Shown here in pieces: positions 27,888-36,791 of a stretch of DNA of 64,000 nt. The stretch's first letter is position 1. Each line of letters begins with the position of its first letter. The notes under the pieces are model-generated. The model was not told where the DNA came from and made no database searches. It saw nothing but the letters and a program-made list of their open reading frames with translations. Both the position numbers and the translations under genes were made by a program. Source of the stretch: Fructobacillus fructosus KCTC 3544. GTDB lineage: Bacteria; Bacillota; Bacilli; Lactobacillales; Lactobacillaceae. The DNA lies in NCBI RefSeq assembly GCF_001438695.1, contig NZ_JQBH01000001.1:152030-216029 (forward strand). The letters run 5' to 3'.

Positions 27888-28491
27888 ATTCGGCCAACCA
27901 GGCCGGTAGTTCGTTCACTAATTCTTGCAAGGCACGTCCCCGGTGTGAAAGGCTGTTCTTTTCCGAAAGCGTCATTTCTGCAAAGGTTTTTTCAGCCGGT
28001 GCATAGTAAAAAATCGGATCATAACCAAAACCCGCTTGCCCATCCCAGCTTTCTGTAATGAAGCCATCAACACGACCAACTGTTTCTAAATTGCGTCGGT
28101 TAGGACCAACCATAACCATCACGGTCGTGAAAAAAGCTTCTCGTTCAATCCCGCGACAACCCGCTAATTTTGCCAGGACTTTTCGGTTATTAGCGGCATC
28201 ATCATGGTCACCAGCGTAACGAGCTGAATAGACCCCCGGCTCACCATTTAAAGCGGGAATTGTTAGACCAGAATCATCGGCCAAAACGAAATCATCTGGG
28301 TATTTAGCCGAAATGGTTTCAGCCTTTTTACTGGCATTTTCCACAAAGGTTTTGCCATCCTCGACAATGTCTGGTAAATCGGGTAAATCGGCCAGCGAAA
28401 GTACCGTCAAGTTGATGGTAGCTGCTGCTAAGGCAGCCTTAATCTCTTGGATTTTATGTGCATTTTTGCTAGCAATAATCAATCGAGCCAT
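27886..28491 (-). CDS. rdgB: dITP/XTP pyrophosphatase (RdgB/HAM1)
   Basis: Removes non-canonical purine nucleotides. 201 aa: ASKNAHKIQEIK start, FVLADDSGL with the metal acidic residues, GFGYDPIF and SHRGRAL near the end. It follows murI by 10 bases with an AGGAGAAGG site, the common murI-rdgB pair. Confidence 0.94.
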   Translation of the reverse strand: MARLIIASKNAHKIQEIKAALAAATINLTVLSLADLPDLPDIVEDGKTFVENASKKAETISAKYPDDFVLADDSGLTIPALNGEPGVYSARYAGDHDDAANNRKVLAKLAGCRGIEREAFFTTVMVMVGPNRRNLETVGRVDGFITESWDGQAGFGYDPIFYYAPAEKTFAEMTLSEKNSLSHRGRALQELVNELPAWLAE

Positions 28492-28501
28492 TCACCTTCT
28501 C

Positions 28502-29329
28502 CTATTCCTTTTCGAGCTTTTGCAATGATAGGTGTTCAAACTGCCAATCACCAACCCCGAGCCAGTCGGTGGCGATGGTCTTAAAGTTCGAAACAGATCC
28601 AGTTGTGTAAAGTTCGTACTTTACCGAATGCTTTTGTTCATCATCTAATAAATTCAATTGACGCAAACGGTCAGCCAAATCCTTTGCCGTAGCAGCACCA
28701 GCGTCAACTAACGATACGTCTTTCCCGACGGCTAGTTGAATAGCAGGTGTCAAGAGTGGGAAGTGGGTACAGCCGAGGATAAGCGTATCAATCTGGTCAT
28801 TTTTCAATTGTTTCAAATGACTAGCAACCAACCGTTCCGCTTCAGTACTGTGGTAGTGGTTTTTTTCAACAAGTTGAACAAAATCGGGTTCAGCTTGTGC
28901 AAAAATTTTTGCGGATGGTTCTAATTCATTGATATCTTCTTGATAGCGATTCGATTTCACCGTGCCTTCCGTTGCAATCAAGCCAATTCGACCCGTCCTA
29001 GAGGCCGAAACGGCCGCCTTCGCACCGGATTCAATGACACCAATTACTGGAATATCTAATTCAGACTGCAGAACCGGAAGTGCGCAGGCTGTCGCTGTAT
29101 TACAGGCGATGGCCAACACCTTAATATCGTGCTCTTTGACAAGAAAACGGGCAATTTGCCGGCTAAACTCAATTACTTCTTCGGAATTGCGTGGCCCGTA
29201 CGGGTTGCGAGCGTTGTCACCAACAAAGACGATTGATTCGTTTGGTAACAACTCCTTCGTGGCTTTTAGGACGGTCAGCCCCCCAATACCAGAATCCATC
29301 ATTCCAATTGCATTTTGTCGTTTTTTCAT
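28502..29329 (-). CDS. murI: Glutamate racemase
   Basis: Makes D-glutamate for peptidoglycan. 275 aa with MMDSGIGGLTV, catalytic cysteines in ACNTATA and LGCTHFPLL, and VGDNARNPYG. The -10 box GATAAT ends six bases before the ATG; AAGGGT between them would be transcribed only if initiation is unusually early, so this may be a leaderless message. Heads murI-rdgB and is divergent from yslB, as in other Firmicutes where these genes are close. Confidence 0.94.
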   Translation of the reverse strand: MKKRQNAIGMMDSGIGGLTVLKATKELLPNESIVFVGDNARNPYGPRNSEEVIEFSRQIARFLVKEHDIKVLAIACNTATACALPVLQSELDIPVIGVIESGAKAAVSASRTGRIGLIATEGTVKSNRYQEDINELEPSAKIFAQAEPDFVQLVEKNHYHSTEAERLVASHLKQLKNDQIDTLILGCTHFPLLTPAIQLAVGKDVSLVDAGAATAKDLADRLRQLNLLDDEQKHSVKYELYTTGSVSNFKTIATDWLGVGDWQFEHLSLQKLEKE

Positions 29330-29335
29330 ACCCTT

Positions 29336-29363
29336 ATTATCGTTGTTTCAAGAAAAAAAGCAA
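29336..29363 (-). promoter_or_regulatory. murI promoter, start-codon proximal
   Basis: -35 TTGCTT (29358-29363), 16-base spacer, -10 GATAAT (29336-29341), then AAGGGT and ATG. The predicted +1 is the A of the start codon. Confidence 0.5.
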
Positions 29364-29391
29364 GAGAGGACCGCTCGTAGGGGTTTCCTTT

Positions 29392-29400
29392 TGTTATAAT
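29392..29400 (+). promoter_or_regulatory. yslB promoter, extended -10
   Basis: TGT-TATAAT on the plus strand, 25 bases before the chosen yslB start, divergent from the murI promoter. Confidence 0.6.
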
Positions 29401-29425
29401 GTTTAGAAGAAAGGATTTTTGCCAC

Positions 29426-30253
29426 ATGACAAATGATCACGCCAATCAAACCATCGGTTCAAACCGGTCTGAAAACGCCTTTGCCTCCCTCCTACTACGG
29501 GATGGCTTGCTTCAAAACTTATTAACTGATGACTACGCTACCATTACTTACTGGGCTGGAAAAGAACTTGCCCGTCAGTTTCCACTAGAATCAATTACCG
29601 AAGTTAGCGAATTTTTCGAAACCGCTGCTTTTGGTCAAGTGGAAATCATTTACCAAAGCGAATCAGAACAACAGTGGGTACTATCTGGACCGGTGGTAGC
29701 AGACCGTTTAAAGCTAAACCGACAAGCGGACTTTTCTCTTGAAACCGGCTTCCTAGCTCAGCAAGTTGAATTACAAAACGAAGCAGTTTCGGAAGGTTAT
29801 TTTCAGGTTATTACACGGAAAAACGCCGTCACCATCACCATTATGGTTGATAATGAACATAAGATTCATTCACTTACCGCTGCCGAACAAGTCAGCTTAC
29901 GCGATGCCTACTTTGACACAATGGCAGATAAGAACGAAAAATCACAGGACGTCGTTGAACAAGCTGCAGAAGCGCCACAAACAACGACTTTCGTGGATAA
30001 GAAAATCAACAACCCAGACATTGCCGAAACGAACGAAACAACCGTTATCGAGGATTCCGAAGTCGATGAACCAGTCGCTGACAATCATTCCTATATAGAA
30101 GAAGTCGAAACGCCTTCACTTGATGAAGATCATCAAGCACTTGAATCCGAAGAAGAAGAACTATCGGTCGAACAATCCATTACTAATTCTCTACTAGCAT
30201 TCGATCCGAAATTACGTAAAAACCGTGATTCTACATCGTCCATTGATTTCTAA
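29426..30253 (+). CDS. yslB: YslB-like DUF2507 protein with long acidic tail
   Basis: 275 aa. Residues about 15-150 match the DUF2507 pattern (LLRDGLLQNLL, YWAGKELARQFPL, FFETAAFG, ETGFLAQQ). YslB itself is about 150 aa; here a further 120 residues form an acidic, low-complexity, probably disordered tail (rich in Glu, Asp, Thr and Ser). The domain's function is poorly known. Start 29426 follows AAAGGA; the frame is open to 29399 but that overlaps the -10 box. Monocistronic. Confidence 0.78.
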   Translation: MTNDHANQTIGSNRSENAFASLLLRDGLLQNLLTDDYATITYWAGKELARQFPLESITEVSEFFETAAFGQVEIIYQSESEQQWVLSGPVVADRLKLNRQADFSLETGFLAQQVELQNEAVSEGYFQVITRKNAVTITIMVDNEHKIHSLTAAEQVSLRDAYFDTMADKNEKSQDVVEQAAEAPQTTTFVDKKINNPDIAETNETTVIEDSEVDEPVADNHSYIEEVETPSLDEDHQALESEEEELSVEQSITNSLLAFDPKLRKNRDSTSSIDF

Positions 30254-30269
30254 AAAATCTTGATTCATC

Positions 30270-30301
30270 AAAAAAGCAAGCCCAATTGGCTTGCTTTTTT
30301 T
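30270..30301. terminator. Bidirectional terminator between yslB and cshB
   Basis: AAAAAAGCAAGCC / GGCTTGCTTTTTT stem with CAATT loop between convergent genes. Confidence 0.9.
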
Positions 30302-30308
30302 GGTTTAA

Positions 30309-31667
30309 CTAACCCTGTTTATTTTCACGGCGGGTGTTTCTTCTTTCCTGCCGTTGTTCAATTCGACGGTCCATCTGTTGCTTACGCTTCAAATTATTCT
30401 TAATCTGACGTTTATAGCCTGGCTTGACCTTTTTCTTCTTTTTCTTAACCATGCCAACCATTTCAGGATCAAGCTTCTTCGTCGTTGCCTGACGTTGGTA
30501 ACGGGCTTTCCGGTCTTTGACAGCCACAATGTCACCATTTTTAATTTGCTTATTTTGAAAAACAATGCCAAGTTTTTCTAGTTCAGCAATCTTATTTTCT
30601 TCATCTGGTCCATACAAAGTGACAGCCGTTCCAGACAAACCGTTTCGCCCTGTTCGTCCAACACGGTGAACGAAAAATTCGAGTTCTCCAGGGACCCCGT
30701 CATTAATCACGTGCGAAACCCCTTCGATATCAATTCCTCGAGCAGCCAGATCAGTCGCCACAACATATTGATAATCGAGGTTCATAATTCCCTTCATGAC
30801 GCGACGGCGTTCACGAGGTGGAATATCACCATGAATTTCAGCAACCTTTAGTCCTTGATGACGAAGGTGTTTAGCTAATTCCTTTACTCGTTCCTTTGTG
30901 TTAGCAAAAATCAGCGCTAAGTATGGATTGAAAATCGAGAGCAACTGATCAATCACTTCTTCCTTATCCTTGGAACGCGTTGAGATTAACCAATTATCAA
31001 TGGTATCCGCAATGGTTGCTGACGTAGGAATGGTTGTAAAGGAAGGATTTTCAAGATATTTCCGTAAAAACGGCTTGAGTTTCTCAGGCATTGTTGCAGA
31101 AAAGACGAGTGTCTGCAAATCCTTTGGCATCGCAGCAGCTAAAAAGTCCACGTCCGGCAGAAATCCCATGTCCAGGGTCATGTCGGCCTCATCGACCACA
31201 AGGGTCTTCACTTGGTTCACCACCAAGGCACCAGTCTTCACCAGATCAGCCAATCGGCCAGGTGTCCCAACCACTAACTGTGGTTGGTGTTTTTCTAATT
31301 GACGAACCTGGCGAGCTTTATCCGTTCCACCGACATATTCCACAATAGAAACCTTTTCCATTGCCATTGCTTCAGCAAACGTCCGAGCAGCCTTAGCAAT
31401 TTGAGCAGCCAATTCACGAGACGGGGTTGTAATCACCACCTGTGTGCGTTGTAACTCTGGTTTTAATTGATTAAAAATTGGCACCAAAAAAGTGTGCGTT
31501 TTACCCGAACCGGTTTGCGATTGACCAACTACATCACCACCCCGTAAAACGGTTGGAATCAATTTCGATTGAATCGGTGTCGGGTGTTCAAACCCAATTT
31601 TTTTCAACGCAGCAAGTACAGCCGGTTTTAAATTAAACTGGCCAAATTGTTGGTTTTCTTCTGACAT
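30309..31667 (-). CDS. cshB: DEAD-box RNA helicase (CshB-like)
   Basis: 452 aa ATP-dependent RNA helicase: FEHPTPIQ (Q motif), SQTGSGKT, TPSRELA, VDEADM, SATMP, then HRVGRTGR. The C-terminal 75 residues are strongly basic (Lys/Arg runs) for RNA binding, as in CshB-type helicases acting in cold adaptation and ribosome assembly. AAGGACAAAT precedes the ATG. A large-loop inverted repeat (GCTCAGC/GCTGAGC) lies in its leader. Subtype assignment is by length and tail only. Confidence 0.85.
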   Translation of the reverse strand: MSEENQQFGQFNLKPAVLAALKKIGFEHPTPIQSKLIPTVLRGGDVVGQSQTGSGKTHTFLVPIFNQLKPELQRTQVVITTPSRELAAQIAKAARTFAEAMAMEKVSIVEYVGGTDKARQVRQLEKHQPQLVVGTPGRLADLVKTGALVVNQVKTLVVDEADMTLDMGFLPDVDFLAAAMPKDLQTLVFSATMPEKLKPFLRKYLENPSFTTIPTSATIADTIDNWLISTRSKDKEEVIDQLLSIFNPYLALIFANTKERVKELAKHLRHQGLKVAEIHGDIPPRERRRVMKGIMNLDYQYVVATDLAARGIDIEGVSHVINDGVPGELEFFVHRVGRTGRNGLSGTAVTLYGPDEENKIAELEKLGIVFQNKQIKNGDIVAVKDRKARYQRQATTKKLDPEMVGMVKKKKKKVKPGYKRQIKNNLKRKQQMDRRIEQRQERRNTRRENKQG

Positions 31668-31720
31668 ATTTGTCCTTACTTTCTGGCTCAGCTGTGATTG
31701 AATTTTTCCAAATGCTGAGC

Positions 31721-32683
31721 TTACTTTTCATTTTTAAGGGCAGTATCCACACGATCAATGACCTCTTGAATCTGCTCTTTACCATATGCCCAAGCTCCTG
31801 AAGCAAGTGGGTGCCCCCCACCATCAAAATCTTGTGCAATTTGGTTAATTACGATGGAACGGGAACGCAAACGCACCCGATAATCGCCGTTATCTTGTTC
31901 TTCAAAAATGGCCCAGGCCTTCACGCGATCAATTCGTGAGGGAATCGAGACCGTGTATGATGTCCCCGCATCCCCCAAATGAAAAGAATCGAGCAAATCA
32001 CGGTTCAAGACCACGTAGGCAAATCCTGAATCGAGCACCGTGATGTGCTGCATGACCCATCCGGACAATTTCACCGCTGCTTCCGGTAAAGTCGTCATCT
32101 GCGTATACATGCTTTGGTAATCAAAACCGTAAGAGACCAACTTACCGGCAACTTCAAAAACCTCGTCGTTTAATGAATACATGAACCGACCAGTATCCCC
32201 GATAATGCCGATATAAAGGTAGCGAGCCGCTTCCTTTGTCATTCTTAATCCCTGATTCTTCAATAGGTCGAAGAATTTATAAATTAAAACAGCCGTTGCC
32301 GACGCTTCATCTTCGACCCATTGCCAGTCACCATACGGTTCCACGTTTGGATGATGATCAATCTTGACCACTTCCATTCCATTGCGCCAACGCTGATCGT
32401 CCACACGAGGATCGTTAGCCGTGTCCACGACAATCACCAAAGCTTTCTTATAAGCAGAATCCGGCACTTCATCCGCAATGGGATTCCCGTCACCAATCCA
32501 TGCGAGACCAGGAATCGCTTTTCCGGCTGCATAAATCTTTTTTTCGGGAAACGAAGCTTTCAAAATTGCCTGTAAGCCCAGTTGCGATCCATAGGCGTCC
32601 GGATCAGGTCGTTGATGACGGTGAATGATGATAGTATCATACCGCTTAATTTGTGCCAAAATATCTTCTTGGATGCTTGCCAT
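31721..32683 (-). CDS. nrnA: DHH/DHHA1 phosphoesterase, NrnA-like
   Basis: 320 aa. IIHRHQRPDPDAYGSQLGL gives the first metal motif, VVDTAND and KIDHHPN the DHH motif, and the DHHA1 part ends in DFDGGGHPLASGAW (GGGH). Family members degrade nanoRNA and pAp or pApA. Start 32683 is supported by AAGGATAATAAC; the upstream in-frame ATG at 32716 lies at the -10 box. TATAAT is about 35-40 bases upstream of the chosen start. Confidence 0.88.
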   Translation of the reverse strand: MASIQEDILAQIKRYDTIIIHRHQRPDPDAYGSQLGLQAILKASFPEKKIYAAGKAIPGLAWIGDGNPIADEVPDSAYKKALVIVVDTANDPRVDDQRWRNGMEVVKIDHHPNVEPYGDWQWVEDEASATAVLIYKFFDLLKNQGLRMTKEAARYLYIGIIGDTGRFMYSLNDEVFEVAGKLVSYGFDYQSMYTQMTTLPEAAVKLSGWVMQHITVLDSGFAYVVLNRDLLDSFHLGDAGTSYTVSIPSRIDRVKAWAIFEEQDNGDYRVRLRSRSIVINQIAQDFDGGGHPLASGAWAYGKEQIQEVIDRVDTALKNEK

Positions 32684-32752
32684 GTTATTATCCTTGCTTT
32701 TTTCTCTACCTTTCATTATACCCTAGAAAAGCGTCTCAAAGAAAGAGCAGTT

Positions 32753-33847
32753 CTAGAGCGAATCAAAAAGAGAAACAGCTTCATATTTTTGTTCAACAAT
32801 GTTCGAGAAGGTTAATCCCAGTAAACGGATAGAAAAATTATCAGGATAGGCTTCGTCAAAAATCAGCATGGCTTGGCGAGCCAAAAAGGCGGCATCAAGT
32901 TCAAAGGGAACGGCCTGCGTCATGCCTTTCGTCTGTGTCTTAAAGTCGTCATCGCGAATCTTCACCGTGAGTGTCCGACCGAGTAGTTTTTTCTTTTTCA
33001 TATTCAAAACGACTTTTTCAGCCAAGGTTTTAAAAGTCATTTCCACCTCACTGCGATCATGTAAGGCTAACTCAAAAGTCGATTCCTTCCCCACAGACTG
33101 GCGTACCGACCGGTCCTTAACTGGACTAAAGTGGGTCGCCCGCGCCTGCCAGTATAAAACATCCCCAAACGAACCAAACTGGACACGTAATTCATCTAAG
33201 GACATGGCATATAGGTCACGACCATCCGTCACCCCCATTTTTTCGAACTTTTCCAAGGTCTTTTTACCCACCCCTCTGAAGTCCTTAATCGGGAGGTTTA
33301 ACACAAAGTCCTGTGCCAATTCATGGGGAATGACGGTCACACCATTTGGTTTATGGTGCTCAGAGCCGAGTTTTGCCAAAACTTTGTTATAGGAAACGCC
33401 AACGGAACAAGTTAACTGGGTTTCCTGCCAGATACGATGACGCAGTTGAGCAGCTAACGTTGGAGCGGCCATTTTATTGGCCGTCACGTCCAGGTAAGCC
33501 TCATCTAAAGCCACCGGCTCAATCATATCCGTAAATTCATGAAATATTTGATGAATTTGTCCAGAAATTGCTCGATACTTTTCAAAGTCAGGTGCCACAA
33601 AAACTAAGTTCGGACAGGCCCGCTTGGCTTCAATGGATCCCATGGCTGAATGAACGCCAGCCCGACGAGCAATGTAATTGGCTGTTGCAATCACCCCGTG
33701 TCCGTGGTGTAGGTCCGGATCGCGACCAATACCAAGGGGAACCTTACGTAAAGCCGGATTATCACGCATTTCAACTTGAGCGTAGAAAGCATCAATATCA
33801 ACGTGTAAAATCCGTCGATTATCCTTAGCCTGTAAGAATTCCGCCAT
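32753..33847 (-). CDS. dinB: DNA polymerase IV
   Basis: Y-family lesion-bypass polymerase. 364 aa from 33847: HVDIDAFYAQVE, ALDEAYLDVT with the catalytic acids, SVGVSYNKVLAK, a helix-hairpin-helix and little-finger domain. The end (VSLFDSL) resembles a sliding-clamp binding motif. AAAGGAG precedes the ATG. No SOS box is seen upstream, unlike recA here. It lies just after the rplS terminator. Confidence 0.94.
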   Translation of the reverse strand: MAEFLQAKDNRRILHVDIDAFYAQVEMRDNPALRKVPLGIGRDPDLHHGHGVIATANYIARRAGVHSAMGSIEAKRACPNLVFVAPDFEKYRAISGQIHQIFHEFTDMIEPVALDEAYLDVTANKMAAPTLAAQLRHRIWQETQLTCSVGVSYNKVLAKLGSEHHKPNGVTVIPHELAQDFVLNLPIKDFRGVGKKTLEKFEKMGVTDGRDLYAMSLDELRVQFGSFGDVLYWQARATHFSPVKDRSVRQSVGKESTFELALHDRSEVEMTFKTLAEKVVLNMKKKKLLGRTLTVKIRDDDFKTQTKGMTQAVPFELDAAFLARQAMLIFDEAYPDNFSIRLLGLTFSNIVEQKYEAVSLFDSL

Positions 33848-33883
33848 AACATCGGCTCCTTTCAATAACATTTTTTCAAAAGA

Positions 33884-33910
33884 AAAAGTCCCCACTAAGT
33901 AGTGGAGACT
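33884..33910 (-). terminator. Intrinsic terminator after rplS
   Basis: AGTCTCCACTA/TAGTGGGGACT stem with one mismatch, followed by TTTTT on the minus strand. Confidence 0.8.
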
Positions 33911-33921
33911 CGAACTCGAAC

Positions 33922-34281
33922 TTAAACGTCGCGACGACGTTCCTTGATACGAGCTGCCTTACCTTGCAATGCACGCAAGTAGTAAAGCTTGGCACGGCGA
34001 ACTTGACCAAAGCGAGTTACTTCGATCTTTTCAACACGTGGTGAGTGTACTGGGAAGGTACGTTCAACACCAACACCAGAAGAAATCTTACGAACCGTGT
34101 AAGTGGCCTGGATACCAGTTCCCTTACGCTTGATGACAACTCCTTCAAAGAGCTGAACACGTTCGCGAGTTCCTTCAACAATCTTGGCGTGGACACGAAC
34201 CGTGTCACCAGCGCGGAATTCAGGAATATCGTTCCGCAATTGAGCTGAGGTAACTTTTTCTAACAAAATGTTTTGACGCAT
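33922..34281 (-). CDS. rplS: 50S ribosomal protein L19
   Basis: 119 aa; [30 protein letters not shown] and the basic C-terminus (KERRRD) are L19 landmarks. AGGAGAATGAC gives the ribosome site. The common trmD neighbour is absent; rplS is monocistronic with a near-consensus promoter and an approximately 80-base leader that could hold an L19-type autoregulatory element, not verified here. Confidence 0.97.
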   Translation of the reverse strand: MRQNILLEKVTSAQLRNDIPEFRAGDTVRVHAKIVEGTRERVQLFEGVVIKRKGTGIQATYTVRKISSGVGVERTFPVHSPRVEKIEVTRFGQVRRAKLYYLRALQGKAARIKERRRDV

Positions 34282-34368
34282 GTCATTCTCCTAATCGCCA
34301 ATCGTATGCTTGCCGAACCGACTTACGCACAGCGGATTACCGTTAATTATGGCTTATTGCCTTCTACT

Positions 34369-34397
34369 AGTATAGCAAAGGATGCTTTGCTATGCAA
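34369..34397 (-). promoter_or_regulatory. rplS promoter with embedded inverted repeat
   Basis: -35 TTGCAT (34392-34397), 17-base spacer, -10 TATACT (34369-34374). Nine-base arms ATAGCAAAG (34372-34380) and CTTTGCTAT (34385-34393) fill the spacer and touch both boxes. It could be an operator or a T-less stem ending pgm transcripts. Confidence 0.7.
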
Positions 34398-34402
34398 TGG
34401 GA

Positions 34403-36109
34403 TTATCCCTGCACTTTAGCAGCCATTTCCTTTTCATAGGCAGCCAGCTTCTCATCGGCTTCCTTCTTTGAGTCAGCCACCACACCCAGGTAGAGTTTCA
34501 ACTTTGGCTCCGTTCCGGAGGGACGCAAGGCAATCCAAGAACCATCAGCCAACCAGTATTTCAAAACGTTGGCCTTGGGCTGTGGCATCTTCTTTTCAGC
34601 ACCAACTCGATCAATCTGAGTCTGACTCGCAAAGTCCTGTGTAGCCAGAACCAGTTGTCCGGCGACTTTTTCGAGCTTTTCATTACGGAACTTCGTCATC
34701 AAGTCCGCCATCTCTTGGTGGCCAGAAACGCCTGGGAACTCGTAAGCAATGGTCTTTTCTTCAAAGTAACCAAATTGTTCATACAAGTCATTCAAACCAT
34801 CAGCAAAGGACCGACCCGCTTCCTTATAGTAGGCGGCCATTTCGGCAAAGAGCACTAACGCCTGAATCGCATCCTTATCATGGGCAAAGGGCTTAATTAA
34901 GTAGCCATATGATTCTTCAAAACCAAAGAGATAAGTGTAATCTTTCTTCTCTTCAAAACGGTCAATCATGGCCGCAATGTACTTAAACCCGGTTAGAACA
35001 TCAAAAGTCGTTACGCCGAATGATTTAGCAATCTCTGAAGCAAAGCGAGAAGAAACGATTGAAGTCACAATTGCACCGTTGTCAGGCAATGTATTCGTCT
35101 TTTTCTTTGCCGTTAACAGGTAATTAACCATCAGTGCCGCAATCTGGTTCCCAGTCAACACTTGGTAAGAACCATCTGCCAGACGAACCGCGGCGCCCAT
35201 TCGATCGGCATCCGGGTCGGTCGCGACAACTAGGTCAGCTTGTTCCTTCTTGGCGTATTCGATTCCAAGTGCCATCGCTGCTGGGTCTTCCGGATTTGGC
35301 TTCTTAACCGTTGGGAAATCACCATCGAGTTCGGCCTGCTCCTTGACGATTGTATAGTTGGTAAAGCCTGCCTGCTGCAGGGCTTTTTCGCCAATGTATT
35401 GTCCAGTCCCATGGAGTGGCGTATAGACAAACTTGAGTGCGGCACCTTCTCGTTCAATCAATTCATGATCAACCGAGATGGTTTTTACTTCTGCTAAGTA
35501 AGCATTGTCAACCATGTCATCAATGATTTGAACGTTTTCTTCGTTCACATCCTTTTGAATGGCAAAAGGATTCTCAATCGCCGCACGTGCATCGATAACT
35601 GCCTGAACGGCTTCGGGAATCATCTGTCCGCCATCTTCACCATAGACTTTGTACCCATTGTCCTCCTTCGAATTATGTGAAGCAGTAATCATAATGCCGG
35701 CAAAGGCCTTTAAAAAACGAACCGCAAAGGACAATTCTGGCGTAGGACGCAAAGAAGAGAAACGATAGACTTTGATACCATGTGCCGAAAGCACCTGGGA
35801 GGCTTCAATGGCAAATTCCGTTGAGTGATGACGAGAATCAAAGGCAATCACCACACCACGATCTTTTGCAGCTTGACCCTGCTCATCAATGTAGCGAGCC
35901 AACGCCTCCGTGACTTTAGCAACCGTCACCACGTTGATATGGTTGGTACCGGCCCCCATGTGGCCACGCATTCCTGCTGTTCCAAAGGCCATATCTTGGT
36001 AGAAAGCCTCTTCCATCTGCTCTTCCGACATGTTAGCCAGGTCGTTTTTTAAATCAACAGGTAAGTCGGCCGATTGCCATGTCTGAAAGGTCTCTTTGTA
36101 ATCCGTCAT
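34403..36109 (-). CDS. pgm: Phospho-sugar mutase (alpha-phosphoglucomutase)
   Basis: Interconverts glucose-6-P and glucose-1-P, feeding galU. 568 aa: TAGMRG, the active serine in TASHNSKEDNG, the metal loop DPDADRMG and the phosphate-binding end RPSGTEPK. The length matches the PgcA-type enzymes of Firmicutes. AGAGGAAAAATAAC precedes the ATG; dedA ends one base upstream, so the two are cotranscribed. Confidence 0.93.
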   Translation of the reverse strand: MTDYKETFQTWQSADLPVDLKNDLANMSEEQMEEAFYQDMAFGTAGMRGHMGAGTNHINVVTVAKVTEALARYIDEQGQAAKDRGVVIAFDSRHHSTEFAIEASQVLSAHGIKVYRFSSLRPTPELSFAVRFLKAFAGIMITASHNSKEDNGYKVYGEDGGQMIPEAVQAVIDARAAIENPFAIQKDVNEENVQIIDDMVDNAYLAEVKTISVDHELIEREGAALKFVYTPLHGTGQYIGEKALQQAGFTNYTIVKEQAELDGDFPTVKKPNPEDPAAMALGIEYAKKEQADLVVATDPDADRMGAAVRLADGSYQVLTGNQIAALMVNYLLTAKKKTNTLPDNGAIVTSIVSSRFASEIAKSFGVTTFDVLTGFKYIAAMIDRFEEKKDYTYLFGFEESYGYLIKPFAHDKDAIQALVLFAEMAAYYKEAGRSFADGLNDLYEQFGYFEEKTIAYEFPGVSGHQEMADLMTKFRNEKLEKVAGQLVLATQDFASQTQIDRVGAEKKMPQPKANVLKYWLADGSWIALRPSGTEPKLKLYLGVVADSKKEADEKLAAYEKEMAAKVQG

Positions 36110-36110
36110 G

Positions 36111-36788
36111 TTATTTTTCCTCTTTCTCTTGAGTAGGTTTTGTAATCAATTGAATAATGGATTGGCGAAAACGCTTTGAACGCAGGATTAAGATGGCAGC
36201 CACCAGTCCCACGATAATAATAGTCGGTAATACACCCTTTGGCAAAGTCAAATGACCAAAGAAGTAGCCAATCGTCACCATGGTCAAAGCCCATAGAAAT
36301 GAAGCGAGCGCCGACATATGGAAGTACGTTTTAAAGGGCAACTTCAAACGGTGGGCTGACAATGGCACAATGGTTCTGATGTATGGAATAAAGCGGCCCA
36401 TAATGATGAAGAGTAACCAACGCTTTGGATTGAGGTTGTGGGCAATTTTATCCGACAAATCTTCATTAAGGTGCCGTTTGACCCACGGAATTTTATCAAC
36501 CTGTTTCACAATCCAGGCGCCCAGCCAATAATTAATCGAATCTCCGATAGCGGAAGCAACTGTGAATAAAATAACTAACACAATGAATTCTGTCGGAGAA
36601 TGGTGCCTACCAGCAAAACCAGCAGCTGTCATGACTAGGGCATCACCAGGGATGAATCCGGCAATAATCGCCCCCGTTTCGATTAAAATAAGTAAGAACA
36701 AAATCGACAATTCCGTCACGGAAAAATTCGCTTCTGCTTGACCAATATGCGCTAACCAATCAGCCATAAAATCTAAGGCTAAGACCAT
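36111..36788 (-). CDS. DedA-family membrane protein
   Basis: 225 aa with about five hydrophobic segments. IPGDALVMTAAGFAG and FGRFIPYIRTIVPLSAH are the DedA/SNARE-associated family motifs, linked to undecaprenyl-phosphate or phospholipid flipping. Start at 36788 after GGGAGAGTGTG; an in-frame GTG lies directly before. Paired with pgm. Confidence 0.88.
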   Translation of the reverse strand: MVLALDFMADWLAHIGQAEANFSVTELSILFLLILIETGAIIAGFIPGDALVMTAAGFAGRHHSPTEFIVLVILFTVASAIGDSINYWLGAWIVKQVDKIPWVKRHLNEDLSDKIAHNLNPKRWLLFIIMGRFIPYIRTIVPLSAHRLKLPFKTYFHMSALASFLWALTMVTIGYFFGHLTLPKGVLPTIIIVGLVAAILILRSKRFRQSIIQLITKPTQEKEEK

Positions 36789-36791
36789 CAC

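Noticed and set aside
30045..31302. Long plus-strand frames antisense to cshB
   Set aside because: Shadows of the helicase gene; no start signals and no recognisable domain.
31690..31728. Inverted repeat GCTCAGC/GCTGAGC in the cshB leader as an RNA thermometer or terminator
   Set aside because: Loop over 20 bases and only 7 bp, no T run; too weak to claim.
34282..34368. L19 leader RNA in the rplS 5' region
   Set aside because: The approximately 80-base leader is in the right place, but I could not match the consensus by eye; running the Rfam L19 leader model would settle it.
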